Part shown: positions 10,951 to 21,554 of the stretch, one piece after another
Position numbering within the stretch: the first letter of the stretch is position 1
How the letters are laid out: every line of letters starts with the position of its first letter
Assembly: GCA_016081115.2 (NCBI GenBank)
Contig: CM071924.1
Coordinates: 92,208,616-92,272,615 of the forward strand
Direction: 5' to 3'
DNA length: 64,000 nt
Origin: Rehmannia glutinosa
Taxonomy: Eukaryota; Streptophyta; Magnoliopsida; Lamiales; Orobanchaceae
Notes under the pieces: model-generated
What the model was told of the DNA's origin: nothing
Database searches by the model: none
The model's input: the letters and a program-made list of their open reading frames with translations, nothing else
Position numbers and translations under genes: made by a program

Positions 10951-11789
10951 TAGTAAGCCTTCTTGATTCCGACAAACAATACAAAAATAGCCTCATAATT
11001 TACTCTTTCTCCTCGGATAATCTTATAGGTGAGAAAGAGTTCAAGATTACTCAAAAGTTTTACTTCTTTACCACAAACACAATAGGAGCAAATAATTGAT
11101 ACAATCCGATAATTTGGCGGCATTGCCGAGAAGCTTACTTCCGGAAAAACTCCTAAAATTTTTTTTACCTCATAGAGTGAGACACCAAAAAGATCATCAT
11201 CCCAACGAGCACAATCCACATTTTCAACACCATCATTCGGCACATTAAAATGATTACAAATATCGGTCAATGTCCACGAAAAGTGCCTACCATTAACGAA
11301 TGTGTGAAGTTCCAACAGATTATCTACCGTAGCATCAACAATCCACATATTTGCATAAAAAAGTTTTATAAGCTCGTCATCATAATGCAAACACGGATTA
11401 TCCCATAATGAAACCCAACCTTGAATTTTAAAATAAGCCCTAATTTCCGGATATTCATCATGAAATGCTAAAAATCGAACCATACGAGTGCAAGCAATTT
11501 TCTTATCATTCAACCCAATGTTTTCATAGTGCTCCTCCGCAAGCTTATTTAGAAATCGAAATCTATTAACTCTAGAGGGAGGCTCGTAAAGAAGTGATAA
11601 CTTACTAGAGTTCCAATGAATATTCGATTTTGAAATCCCGGCTCTCAATTCAACAATCTCCTCTTTTGTAAGTCGGTTTTGGTTATCTCCTTGTGGAATA
11701 TCATCTTTTTGAGGGTTGGAGGAAGATTCTCCCCTTTGTTTTCTTCTCATCTTTTGAGGATTTCGTCCGGTGAATTGACGGGGTGCCAT
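10950..11789 (-). CDS. Extra ORF with putative plant transposon (PF20167-like) domain
   Basis: An ATG at 11789 (MAPRQFTG) opens a 279-codon frame. The N-terminus is basic and polar (residues 1-45). From about residue 50 comes a globular domain with RFRFLNKLAEEHY, a YFKIQGW block, LIKLFYANM and a GRHFSWTLTDICNHFNVP block. This is the layout I associate with the 'putative plant transposon protein' family (PF20167) found in plant LTR elements lacking pol. The role is unknown. The frame stops at 10950, probably prematurely, because coherent sequence continues downstream. The upstream in-frame extension to 11834 is probably untranslated. Confidence 0.65.
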   Translation of the reverse strand: MAPRQFTGRNPQKMRRKQRGESSSNPQKDDIPQGDNQNRLTKEEIVELRAGISKSNIHWNSSKLSLLYEPPSRVNRFRFLNKLAEEHYENIGLNDKKIACTRMVRFLAFHDEYPEIRAYFKIQGWVSLWDNPCLHYDDELIKLFYANMWIVDATVDNLLELHTFVNGRHFSWTLTDICNHFNVPNDGVENVDCARWDDDLFGVSLYEVKKILGVFPEVSFSAMPPNYRIVSIICSYCVCGKEVKLLSNLELFLTYKIIRGERVNYEAIFVLFVGIKKAY

Positions 11790-11834
11790 GAAAACAATAT
11801 GAATTTGAGTGATATAAGCACAAGGAAGAAACAA

Positions 11835-12652
11835 TTTGAGAAGTATTGGGAGATTTTGAGAGAATTTGGGAGAGAAATAGAGCTAGGGTTCGAAGGTTTT
11901 GAAATAAGAAATGAAAAAGTAAGCCCTTGTTTCAATAAAAAGTCTCTCACTATTGAAAAGACCCGACCTCGGCCGACGGGCATCGACCGATACACTGCCT
12001 CGGGTACGGGGTTTGATGCAATTTTCATTTCCCAGAATTCGATTTTTCACCCCAAAAGTTTTAAAACTTTGCAAAAAATGTAATCAAGGACTAAATCCGA
12101 CAAATACGAGTTTCGAGAAAAATGTATACTCGAGAAAATCGAGATTTTACGAGTAGTGCTCTTTTGAGAAAAATTCATAAAATCATTTAGAGGCACTTAA
12201 GAGATTGAAATGAAATATTTTGAAAGATAAGTGCATAAACATGACATGACATGAACACAATATCGAATACTAAGAAAAATACGAGTGAACATACCTCGAT
12301 GGTTTAAGAATCACTTGATGAAGAAATAGACGAGATAGCCAATGAATATGAGATATATAACCTACACAATTCTTTAAACAAATTTTCCACAAGATATGAT
12401 AGCACAAGTGTAGGTCAAACAATAATAGATATCACAATAAAATGCTTATGCTATAGAAATCCATAAGAGTTTAAAAACAACATGGAAAGTCTCATTTTCA
12501 AAGGATTTTTTAAAAACACAAATATATATTGAGGACCTTAATTTTTAAAATAATGAAAACTCATTTTGCAATTTAGACACAAATAAAAACATGCATACTA
12601 AGTTAAAATGCATATGTAAGTAGGGAGATACGGTTTACCAATTACGCCATTT
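11835..12652 (-). other. Spacer between gag and the extra ORF
   Basis: No convincing coding frame on either strand. It may hold the leader of the extra ORF. A short CpG-rich block near 11965-12010 resembles the GC-rich block of the LTR. Confidence 0.45.
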
Positions 12653-14009
12653 TCATGGGTTGTGTCGTTCCCATTGTTGATGATATCTTCCCGTTTGAAA
12701 ATCTTCATGTTGATGATGGTTTCTCCAATTACTCCATCTCCAAGGATTATATTCTTCCCTTTGTTGATAGTGTCTTTCTCTTGGAAATTCATTGTGGGGA
12801 TATCTTCTCCTTTGATCAAATGAGACGCTCATTTGATATCTTCTAGGCGGTATGAATTTTCCTTGATTTTTATTCCGCCGGGTACCTAATATAACATTGT
12901 TTTGTGGTACCCTCAAGTGCTTGGGTACTTTGGGATTAGCTTTGAGACTTTTAGGTCTCCAACAATAATTTGAGCTATTTCTAGCCCGACAAGTATTTAC
13001 GGCGTGTCCCTTCTTACCGCAATAAAAGCAAGTAATATTACTAACATGCATAGGAACTCGATTCTTTTTCATATGCGTGACAATATTAGGCTCATGATCA
13101 ATTTCACTATTCAAATTATCACAACTATTAACATTCACAATATTGGGCAATTTATTGGTACTCAAGTTTGATTTTGATAAATCATTTTTAATGCAATTCA
13201 TATCCTCAACAAGAGTACTATTTTGTGTTTCAAGGTTTCTAACCTTGTCAAGTGTGGTGGTGTGAGCACATGATAGTGATTCATAGGAAGTAAATAAACT
13301 ATCCTTTTCATTTTCCAAAACAATGAATTCCTTTTTCAAATTTTTGTACTTAACAAGTAAATTTTGGAATTCATTTTGAAGATCATCAAAATCATTTTGC
13401 AAATCACTATAATCATTTTGAATAACAATATCATAGGAAGTAGAGGGTTTAAGACATACCTCATTTTATTCTTCGATGCCCATAAAACATTGTTCGACTA
13501 CTTCATAGTTGGAAGTTGTAAAAGGCTTGTTCCTTAGATTTGAACTTGTATCCCTTTGAGAAGTAGATGCTTTTGTTTGACTCCTTTCATTTGCAAATAC
13601 TCCATAGATGGCTTCTAATTTTTTCCATACTTCATGTGCCGATCGAATTCCTACAATATGTTCATATTCCAAATTAGTAAGTGAACAATACAAAATATTG
13701 AGAGCTTTACCGTTTAAGGAGATGATTTTCTTCTCTTCATCATTGAGCTCTTTGAAGGCTTTGGAGGTGTATGGTGTGTCTATCATTGGAATGGATCCTC
13801 CATTTATGACGATGTTCCAAATATCAAACCCACAACCTTGTAGATAACATTCCATTCTTTCTTTCCAAAATATAAAATTTTTGGAATCAAATAGTGGTGG
13901 CTTGGTGGTGGAGGTGCCGGTAAGGTGAGCTTCATTCGTAGCCGACGATCGTTCCTCTTCACTCGCGATGTGAAACGAGCTTGCTAAAGAGTTTGGCTCT
14001 GATACCACT
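12653..14009 (-). pseudogene. Copia-type gag with zinc knuckle, interrupted by one in-frame stop
   Basis: The N-terminal part (13466-14009) has the copia gag/UBN2 pattern: PPLFDSKNFIFWKERMECYL, then LNGKALNILYCSL and SAHEVWKKLEAIYG. The C-terminal part (12653-13402 and slightly upstream) has a long coiled coil and a CCHC zinc knuckle, CFYCGKKGHAVNTC, followed by a basic tail. Both parts share a frame, separated by a TAA at 13466-13468. No ATG precedes the conserved region in this frame; the open frame runs back through the primer-binding site into the LTR. Gag would package element RNA into virus-like particles. Confidence 0.8.
13991..14007 (-). other. Primer-binding site, initiator tRNA-Met type
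   Basis: The minus strand reads TGGTATCAGAGCCAAAC three bases inside the 5' LTR end. The first 12 bases match the usual complement of the plant initiator tRNA-Met 3' end used by copia elements. It fixes the element orientation as minus. Confidence 0.9.
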
Positions 14010-15470
14010 TGTAAGTCCAAGCGGCTACGATAATCTAGAGGGGGGTGAATAGATTATCTCCATCTTTTCGATTTTACCCTCTTTTTCGAACCGAATGCTC
14101 AAAGACAATAATAAAGGTGCAGAATGTAAACAACACACGTCGATTTAAAGAGGTTCAACCCACCTAGGGCCTAATCCTCTACCACACGAGTATATCCGGG
14201 ATGGATTTCAAAAAAAAAGAATTTTATTAATTACCAAAATTAATACAAATTCAACTTACAACACCTTGAAGAGCACCATACTCTTCAACAACACCACCTT
14301 TGGAGATTACCACAATCTCCCTTTGAAGATTACCACAATCTTCCTTCAACGACACCTTTGAAGATCACCACAATCTTCAATCTTGAAGAATACCAAATTC
14401 TTCAACACCTCAAGAGCACCACACTCTTGAAACACCTATCACCTAGATCACCCAAGTGTATTCTTACCACAAGAATACTCACAAGGATGTCTTGTGTTGA
14501 ATGATGACCAAAAATCAAGATTACAACTCAATAATGAATATTACAATATGAGTGCAAAGTGTAATCAAGAATAGCCTAGACCTCAAGGATGTGAAAGTGA
14601 TAAGCTAGGCAAAATTACAACAAGAATAATAACTATGAAGAACAAGTGTTTGCTTGAAGTGTATCTTGTTGTGTTGTATCTCAATTGTTGTTATGGTTGC
14701 TCCAAAACTTCCTCTATTTATAGGATATGTCTTGTACAAGATAGGCTCCTCTTGGGGACTTGAATTCGTAAAAAAAATTGCAAGACAATTGAAGAAAAGA
14801 GCTGTTAGAAATCAACTCCATGATTTAAGGAAATGTTGTCTTGTCAAACGATTAATTTTGCTATCAAACCATAGAGGCGACCGTCGTCGATAAGAGATAA
14901 GAAAAAAAAGAACACAACAAATTTACAAGGGGTGACCGGTCGACATAGACCTCGGCCGGTCGACCATCACCCCAATAGGTCCCCCTTAAGGATTATACAA
15001 GAAGGTTTCGCTCGCTTGTTTCAAAAACAATGCCCAGTGCACGGTCGACGTGGGTGTCGACCGGTCGGCCGACGGGTCACTTTCTCCTCCGTCTCATTTT
15101 CTGTTTCAAAATTCATCTTCGTGCGGGTTGCCCTCTACGGCTGAGGTTGACCTGACCGAGACATTTAAATGTTGTCCAATTTTTGTCGAAAATAAAACTC
15201 AAGAAATACTCCAAAAATTTAGTAAAAACATTTTAAACCAATCGGGAGTATTTAGACAATATTTAGGAACCTTGTTTTGAAGTAAAAACTTATAAACATA
15301 AAATCATTAAAAGTGTTGTCCAATTTTATCTAAAATAAAACTTGAAGAAATACTCCGGAAAATATTAAAACCATTTTAAATCATTTAGGAGTATTTGGAC
15401 AACAATTAAAAATATTGTTTTGGTGTAAAACTAAAATCATCAAAATTAAGATAAAAACATGTATCAAACA
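14010..15470 (-). repeat. 5' LTR of the non-autonomous element
   Basis: Partner of 7723-9182, with the same ends, the minus-strand TATA box at 14714-14723 and the repeat array near 14270-14440. Compared with the 3' LTR it has many small indels, which indicates that the insertion is not recent. Confidence 0.92.
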
Positions 15471-17187
15471 CATATCATCCCGTCCTCGAATCCCATCTTA
15501 TTCCACACTATCCTCTGATTTAGGTATTTGGGACAGAGACAGAGAATCCCCGTTCAATGACGAGGTCCTTGCGGAAAATTGGGTCCCCAGTTTTGTATTT
15601 ATTAATAAAATAATTTATAAACTAAATTACTTAAAATAACAAATAATTAAAATAAATAAAAATAATATAAATCCCTATTTTATAAAAGAAAGAATGAGAA
15701 AATATATAAAAAAAAGAAAGAAAAATGAGAACAAGTAGAACTATAAAAACTTAATATTTAGTTTTTAGAATTAATATAACAACAAAATATTATAAATAGA
15801 AACAATATTAATAATAGATAAATAATATATATATATTCGGGGAAGAGTATGTCTATTATGAGACCGTCTCACAGATATAAATCCATGAGACAGATCCACC
15901 CGACCCAAACCAATATACTATTATCCAATCCAAAAATAAATAAATAAATAAAAAAGGGAAAACTCCTCAAAGACGGATCTCGCTATCTTGCAGAATTAGT
16001 AAACTAGTCTCGCTCTCTTGCCCGACATTCCCACATTATTTTCTCTTCTCAATTTGTGTTCTCTTCTCCTCTACCATTGCTACCCAAATTTTTTGAACTC
16101 GTTTTTTTTCCTTCTAATTACGTTTTCTCTCTGTTTAATCTGGAAAAAAAAAAATCCACCATTGCCACATTCACGTCCACCTTTTATTTAGTTTCTTCAG
16201 TGGTTGATTTTTGGTGAATCTAGAAGATGAAAGTTGATTGGTGAAAATGTTATACCCGAGAAATTGTGGATGCACCAGAGGGAGATTGTTGCTAATATTT
16301 ATACAATTTTGCAGAAAAACTTCCAGTGAATTCATATACACCAGACATTGTTTTTTAATTTTTGGTGATTTGGGCACGCTACTACATACTATTGGTCGAA
16401 ATGATACTTTTAGCTATTAAACTAATGTTTTTGAAGTAAAAAAAATGATATTTTGAAGAACAAATATTGCTTTTCGATTTAAGTAACAACTAATAAAAAT
16501 TATACTTTTCGTGTAATATATAATACTTTTAAGGTGAAATATAGTACTTTTAAGTAAAAAAAGTATTACTAAATTATTTTAAAATTTAACTTGATACTAT
16601 ATGTTTTTTGTACGTAGTTATTACATACATTTAAGTTACAATTAATAATACAAAATGGATACTTTTTGAATAAAGAGTAATACTTTTAAAGAAAAAATTA
16701 ATACTTTTTTTGCATCATCAATAGTTTTAAGTGATAATTAAGAAAATGTGATACTTTTTAAATAAAAAGAAATAATTTTGAAGGAAAATATAATGCTTTT
16801 TTTATAGCGTCAATTACAGCTAGAACCACCATTTCATACTATTATCATTTATTCGTCTTCAACACCCAAAAGTAAATGTGATAACAACTAATAAAGTAGG
16901 AACACCACCACCCCCTCCATCACTAGCACTCTCCACCGACTGCACACAATCGGCGTGCCCCAATATTCACAAAAAATCTTCACCATGTTCGAGTACTTCA
17001 AACTTTACATTTGTTTCCACCAACTTCATGGGCTTTCCATTGATATCAATTTCATGGACGACTGGCGGCGGCGAAACAAAGTACCGGAACAGTAAAGAGA
17101 GAGAGATACATAGAGAAATCAAGGGGAGAGAGAGAGAGTAAAGAAAAAAGGGAAAACAAGAACTACCGAGAAAAAACGCACACACAT

Positions 17188-17224
<37 letters not shown>

Positions 17225-17398
17225 CCTCCTTCACATGAGACAGTGGGGATTTATTATAACCGCTGGATTGATATTTTGGATGATTCAGATTAATCCCATT
17301 ATTTTAGGCAATTAGTTAATGCAGAAGTTGAAATTTAAAATTTATATTATTTTTGATTTTTTAATTAAGGGCAAATATGTCTTTTATATTTTAGTGCA
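15471..17398. other. Intergenic debris: hAT-like fragments and simple repeats
   Basis: 15478-15600 has GGGAC and ATCCCCG-rich sequence of hAT-like type. 15848-15905 carries a GAGACCGTCTCAC...CCATGAGAC motif, the end of another common hAT MITE, with no partner end seen. 16490-16800 has many dispersed ATACTTTTAAG motifs. A (CA)n tract followed by (TA)n lies at about 17176-17223. No gene is supported; the proline-rich and GA-rich open frames around 16880-17190 come from low-complexity DNA. Confidence 0.5.
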
Positions 17399-17826
17399 GA
17401 AGGTAAGTTTTATTTTACCTCTTTCGGTTCCTATGTTTAAGGGGGGGTTATAGTTTTTCAAAAATACACGTCTCTTCAGATTTCACCTGTAGAAGGTAAA
17501 TTTTATTTTACCTTTTTTGATTCCTATGTTTAAGGGAAAGTTATATCCTTTGAAAATAAACGTCTTTTATAATTTCGAATTGTATGTTATAGTTAAATTT
17601 ACTGTATAGATATAATATTTATCTGTATATTTATGTCATTTTTATTGTATAATTAGTTTCGAATTGTATGTTATAGTTAAATTTATTGTATAGATATAAC
17701 CTTTATCTGTATATTTATGTTATTTTTGTTGTATAGTTAGTTTCAAATAGTATGATATAGTTAAATTTACTGTATAGATATAACCTTTATTTGTATATTT
17801 ATGTCATTTTTGTTGTATACTTAGTT
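17399..17826. repeat. Two adjacent tandem repeat arrays (about 105 bp x2, then 84 bp x3)
   Basis: About 17399-17573 has two copies of a unit containing GAAGGTAA-TTTTATTTTACC and TTCCTATGTTTAAGGG. 17574-17826 has three copies of an 84-bp unit starting TTTCGAATTGTATGTTATAG, with starts at about 17574, 17658 and 17742. Copies are well preserved, so the array is young or homogenised. Confidence 0.8.
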
Positions 17827-18038
17827 TTGTGGAGCAGTAACAAAATTACTGTATAGATAAACTTCTTTTTATGCATTTTTTGTGACATGATTTATTTCTA
17901 AAGCAGTGTTGTGTAATCAATATAATAATTAATCAGACATCATTAAAAAAAACTCATGCCTCATTCAAGAAAAAAATACATATTATTATGAACTAGTTGT
18001 CACAATAATAAAAAAAATGACAGTCTTTTGATCATGAT

Positions 18039-18260
18039 TTAGATTTGTTTGGAGCATGTTCGACTATTATGGGTTGTTACTTCTCCACATGAACTACATC
18101 GTCGTTTTAACTTGGTGCTTGCCTTGACAGCTTTCTCCTTTTGACTCTGGATTCGACATTTCACACGACTCCTACCCACTCCTTTTTCACATGATTCGAC
18201 TATTCGTTCGGTAGAATGAACGTTGTTACCTGATACAACAAACAAATAATATGTATACAA
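18039..18260 (-). pseudogene. Possible zinc-knuckle fragment (FAR1/MULE-like or MYB-type), very uncertain
   Basis: The last 22 codons of a 73-codon frame read KRRCSSCGEVTTHNSRTC, a C-x2-C-x4-H-x4-C knuckle with the HNSRTC tail. That tail occurs at the C-terminus of FAR1-related and MULE proteins and at the N-terminus of some MYB-like factors. A basic stretch precedes it. No further domain is found nearby. Confidence 0.25.
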
Positions 18261-18480
18261 TTATTTTAACATAAATATACAACTATATTATAAAAAAATA
18301 TCAAAGGGGGGATGTCATTTTACGTGTGCATTGATGCAATTTGCATTTATATTAATACAACAAACAAATAGTATGTATACAGTTTTTATAACATAAATAT
18401 ACAACATATATTCTAAAAAAAATATCAACAGGGGGGCTGTCATTTTTCGTGGTCGTTGATACAATTAGCATTTATATTGA
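18235..18480. repeat. Tandem duplication of about 121 bp
   Basis: Two copies share ACAACAAACAAATA-TATGTATACA, CATAAATATACAAC, AATATCAA-GGGGGG and TGTCATTTT-CGTG. The second begins near 18357. Each has a G-run. Confidence 0.75.
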
Positions 18481-19740
18481 TACTAAATAAATCATTTGAA
18501 TATGCAGTAATTATTTATGATCAAATAATTCGAGCGTTGCAAGAATTACGAAGAATACAAACACACAGTTACAATTTACAGGATATAATATACACTATAT
18601 ATACACTAATTTGAAATTATAAATACATTGTGAACAAGTTTCAGTATCTTTAACAAATCAGGTAATTAGTAATTGGAATAGCTTGTTCGTCAAATTGTTG
18701 AAGGACTTCATCACTTTCACATACACATGTACTGACTGAATCACACGCAATAAATACAATGCGGGCAAGACAAGTAGGGTCGTTCCTAGGGTTTAAAGGG
18801 TCCGGTGCGGGGAAAAAATGGGTCCCTCTATATTCATATAAAAAGATTAATAGAAAGTAATTAATTAATAAATATAACGAAAAATAATTTCATTGATTAA
18901 AACATAAAAATAAATGCAATATAATTAAACATTGTATTTCATTTTCAATGTTTCCAATTTTATTAATATAATAAAATACTATATTTCAATTTCAATGTTT
19001 TCAATTTTATTAATATAATGAAATATAATATTTCAATTTCAATGTTTCCATTTTCAATAAAATAATGCTACAAAAAAGATGCTTCAATATCATTACGTCA
19101 TAGATTAAAACAGAATAAAGGATAAACGAAAGAAATTTTGGGAAAAAATAAAAAGGTTTTATTTTAGATGGAAGATAATTAAACCTTAAGGCCTAAGGAA
19201 AAAACGAATAAATATACATAAGATTATTGCTAATGGTAAAAATCAAACAACTAAATTTAAATATATCATAAATTTAAAAAAAGAATTGAGGAAAAACTCT
19301 AAATTAAATAGAATAGATTCTTGCTAATGAGAAAATTGAACAATTAAAGCTAAATAATTATTTGCTAATGGGGTTTCAGGTGAGTGTCTACCACTGTTCT
19401 GTTTCTGGGTTGGTTTTTTTTAATATTAAAATGCTGAAAAATTGTTTATGGTTGGGCTATTTTAGTTAAAATGATGAATAATGAGAATTTGATAAAGGAA
19501 TTAAACTAAAAAAGGATGTAAAAGAATTATTAAACTAAAAAAAGGATGTAAAAAAAATATTAAATATAATATAAAATAGTAATATTGCTCCTGCTGCAGC
19601 TCGAACCCAGGAAGTTCATGTAGTGGAAGAGCAGGCCAAAAATACACAGGGAGAGAGATAGAGAGAGAAATCGGGGAAAGATAGCAAAGAAGATGGGGGG
19701 GGGGGGGGGGAACGTGGGAAAAAGAAGAAAAGAACTTAGC
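18481..19740. other. AT-rich intergenic stretch with short direct repeats and a G homopolymer
   Basis: 18920-19070 contains three copies of an approximately 50-bp unit ending TTTCAATTTCAATGTTT. A run of 16 G lies at 19695-19710. No gene is seen. Confidence 0.5.
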
Positions 19741-19749
19741 CAAATATAC

Positions 19750-20033
19750 AGGGTCGGATTATCGGGTTGGATTGGACGGGTGTGATCTGTAAGACAATCC
19801 TATATAAGTTTTTGCCTTCGGATAATCGGTATTCGAATGGGGATTCCCTATTTTATCTAAATGGGGACGGGAAATGGACGGGACATATGAATATCATCCC
19901 CTTCCCATCTTCGGTTCTAGAGAAACATGGATCCCCATCGCCGTCTCATTCTTAAATTAATTGGAAATTTTCCCTCCTATTTTATTCGGGTACCAATATG
20001 ATTGGTTCCCCATGGAGATTTTAATTTGCCATC
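19750..20033 (-). mobile_element. hAT-like element end (CAGGGATGGCAAATT terminus)
   Basis: Read on the minus strand, the sequence starts CAGGGATGGCAAATTAAAAT at about 20033. It continues through GATGGGGATCC and CCCGTCC motifs, the usual subterminal sequence of a common plant hAT-like family. No opposite end or 8-bp target duplication is identified, so this is a fragment or one end of a larger decayed element. Confidence 0.5.
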
Positions 20034-20222
20034 CCTGCAAGAAAACTAATTAATCTTGATACGAGGAAATTAAGAAGACACAAAACCACAATGTCTTTAA
20101 CATTATTAGTTTTTATTAGTTTTTCGTCTTCTAGAAGAGAAATAGTTAATCAAGTTGTCAAGACCTAAGAACCCGTTACGCACAAATAGACAATCTGTAT
20201 AAACGGATCCTCATGAAGTGAT

Positions 20223-20437
20223 TAGGGGTGTCAATCCCTAACTCAATACGAAAATCCAACACAAATTCGACTTAAAGTTACTAAGAGAAAAACGAACATG
20301 ACTAACACGAATCTGACACGAAATTACCAATTTATCTAAAACGTAGTTATCTTATCTTTTACTTAATTTTTGATGTATTTTGAGCATAACCCGAAATCAA
20401 ACATGAACCAGACCCAATGACCCAAATTGACACCCAT
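20223..20437. mobile_element. hAT-like MITE or fragment with GGGTGTCAAT ends
   Basis: The left end TAGGGGTGTCAAT and right end ATTGACACCCA are inverted. The interior has CATAACCCGAAATCAAAC and GACCCAATGACCC motifs. A related piece occurs at about 62875-62975. No clear target duplication. Confidence 0.5.
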
Positions 20438-20459
20438 CCATATCAAATGATTCCTTTTT

Positions 20460-21015
20460 TTTTTTTTTTTTTGAGATGATGTCAAATGTTTATTTTTGTT
20501 TTGCAATTTTGGATGGAGAGCATTTTTAGTATAAATGTTTTGCCTTGTACAGTTCATAGCATAAATCATATCAACCTTTTAAAGAAATTAAATAAAAGAA
20601 TTTGTATGTAAAAGAAAGTCTATATATATAAATAATAGTTAAAAATATATAATAATAGATGTATGGCCTCTCTTATTAAATTTGGGAAGAATGAATTTGT
20701 TTTGAGAGGGAAAAAACAAGCCTGATTTCTTTCCGAGCTTAAAAAACTTGATTTCCTAATAATGAAAAAAAAAACATTCTGTTCACTGCAAACTGTCACC
20801 AAAATATATTTATCTGCAACCAACCTTCAAAATTTAACAAGTTACAAAGTAAATCGAGTAAAGAATCATTTCATTTGTGTTAATCACCTTAATTCATCCA
20901 AATACGTGGAGTCCATGCATCAATAACTTCCTAATTTTGCAATTCAGTTAAGCAGACATATATAACCATAAGTCCATAATAACACAAACCTTAAATGAAC
21001 AGAGAGCGCTTACAA
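20460..21015. other. Intergenic stretch, nothing recognised
   Basis: Poly-T at about 20454-20473, otherwise AT-rich unique-looking sequence. Confidence 0.5.
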
Positions 21016-21253
21016 GGGTAAATTTTTTAAAAATTACCCTTGAGATTTAGCCTAGTTACCAAAAAAACCCCTATTATTTTTCAAAATTACATATACCCCC
21101 TTCATGTCTGTACTCTCAAAACAAATACCACCACATTGAGGATGCAACTTGTATAACGGCAACAAATACCAAGGAGGTGTTCGTAATTTTAAAAGATAGC
21201 TGGGTTTTTTTGGTAACTAGACGGAACCTCAAGAATTTTTTGTAATTAACCCT
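21016..21253. mobile_element. Inverted-repeat MITE, family 1, copy A
   Basis: The arms pair a GGTAA...CTTGAGATTTAGCCTAGTTAC segment with GTAACTAGAC...CCTCAAG...TAATTAACC. Inside are ACATATACCCCCTTCATG and GAGGATGCAACTTGTA. The same organisation recurs at 21895, 23206, 28419, 56561 and about 58616. Confidence 0.65.
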
Positions 21254-21554
21254 ATAAGTACTAGACAAAAGTAAAAACTTAAAAACGGACCGTAATAACA
21301 ACCGCGCTAAATTCTTTTAAGACTAAAAGTGCTGCTTAAGATGAGGTAGTTTTTCCTCAAACCTTGGTTTTGTTTCGTCTCACCAACTCATACAACACGA
21401 AGGCTTCAAAACAATGATCTGAACAACAAATTCGCCCCATATGTACCACTAAACAAGCAACGTATGTACAAACAAATCGAGCCAGCTCAAACGGACGTCC
21501 TAAGAAATTAGGTGGAAGGGCTTGACAAATCTTGACCAACAACTACTAAGATTT

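Larger units (their letters stand above)
7723..15470 (-). mobile_element. Complete non-autonomous copia-type LTR element with gag plus an extra ORF, no pol
   Basis: The LTRs at 7723-9182 and 14010-15470 (1460 and 1461 bp) begin TGTTTGATACATG and end GGACTTACA on the minus strand. A primer-binding site matching initiator tRNA-Met (TGGTATCAGAGCC) adjoins the 5' LTR, and a purine tract adjoins the 3' LTR. Flanks are CATAC (7718-7722) and CATAT (15471-15475), a 5-bp duplication with one change. The 4.8-kb interior holds a gag and a second ORF with a putative plant transposon domain. Protease, integrase, RT and RNase H are not seen, so mobility would need proteins from a partner. Confidence 0.92.

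Noticed and set aside
16878..17197. Proline-rich plus-strand and leucine-rich minus-strand frames
   Set aside because: They overlap low-complexity CCACCACC, GA and CA/TA repeats and contain no domain.
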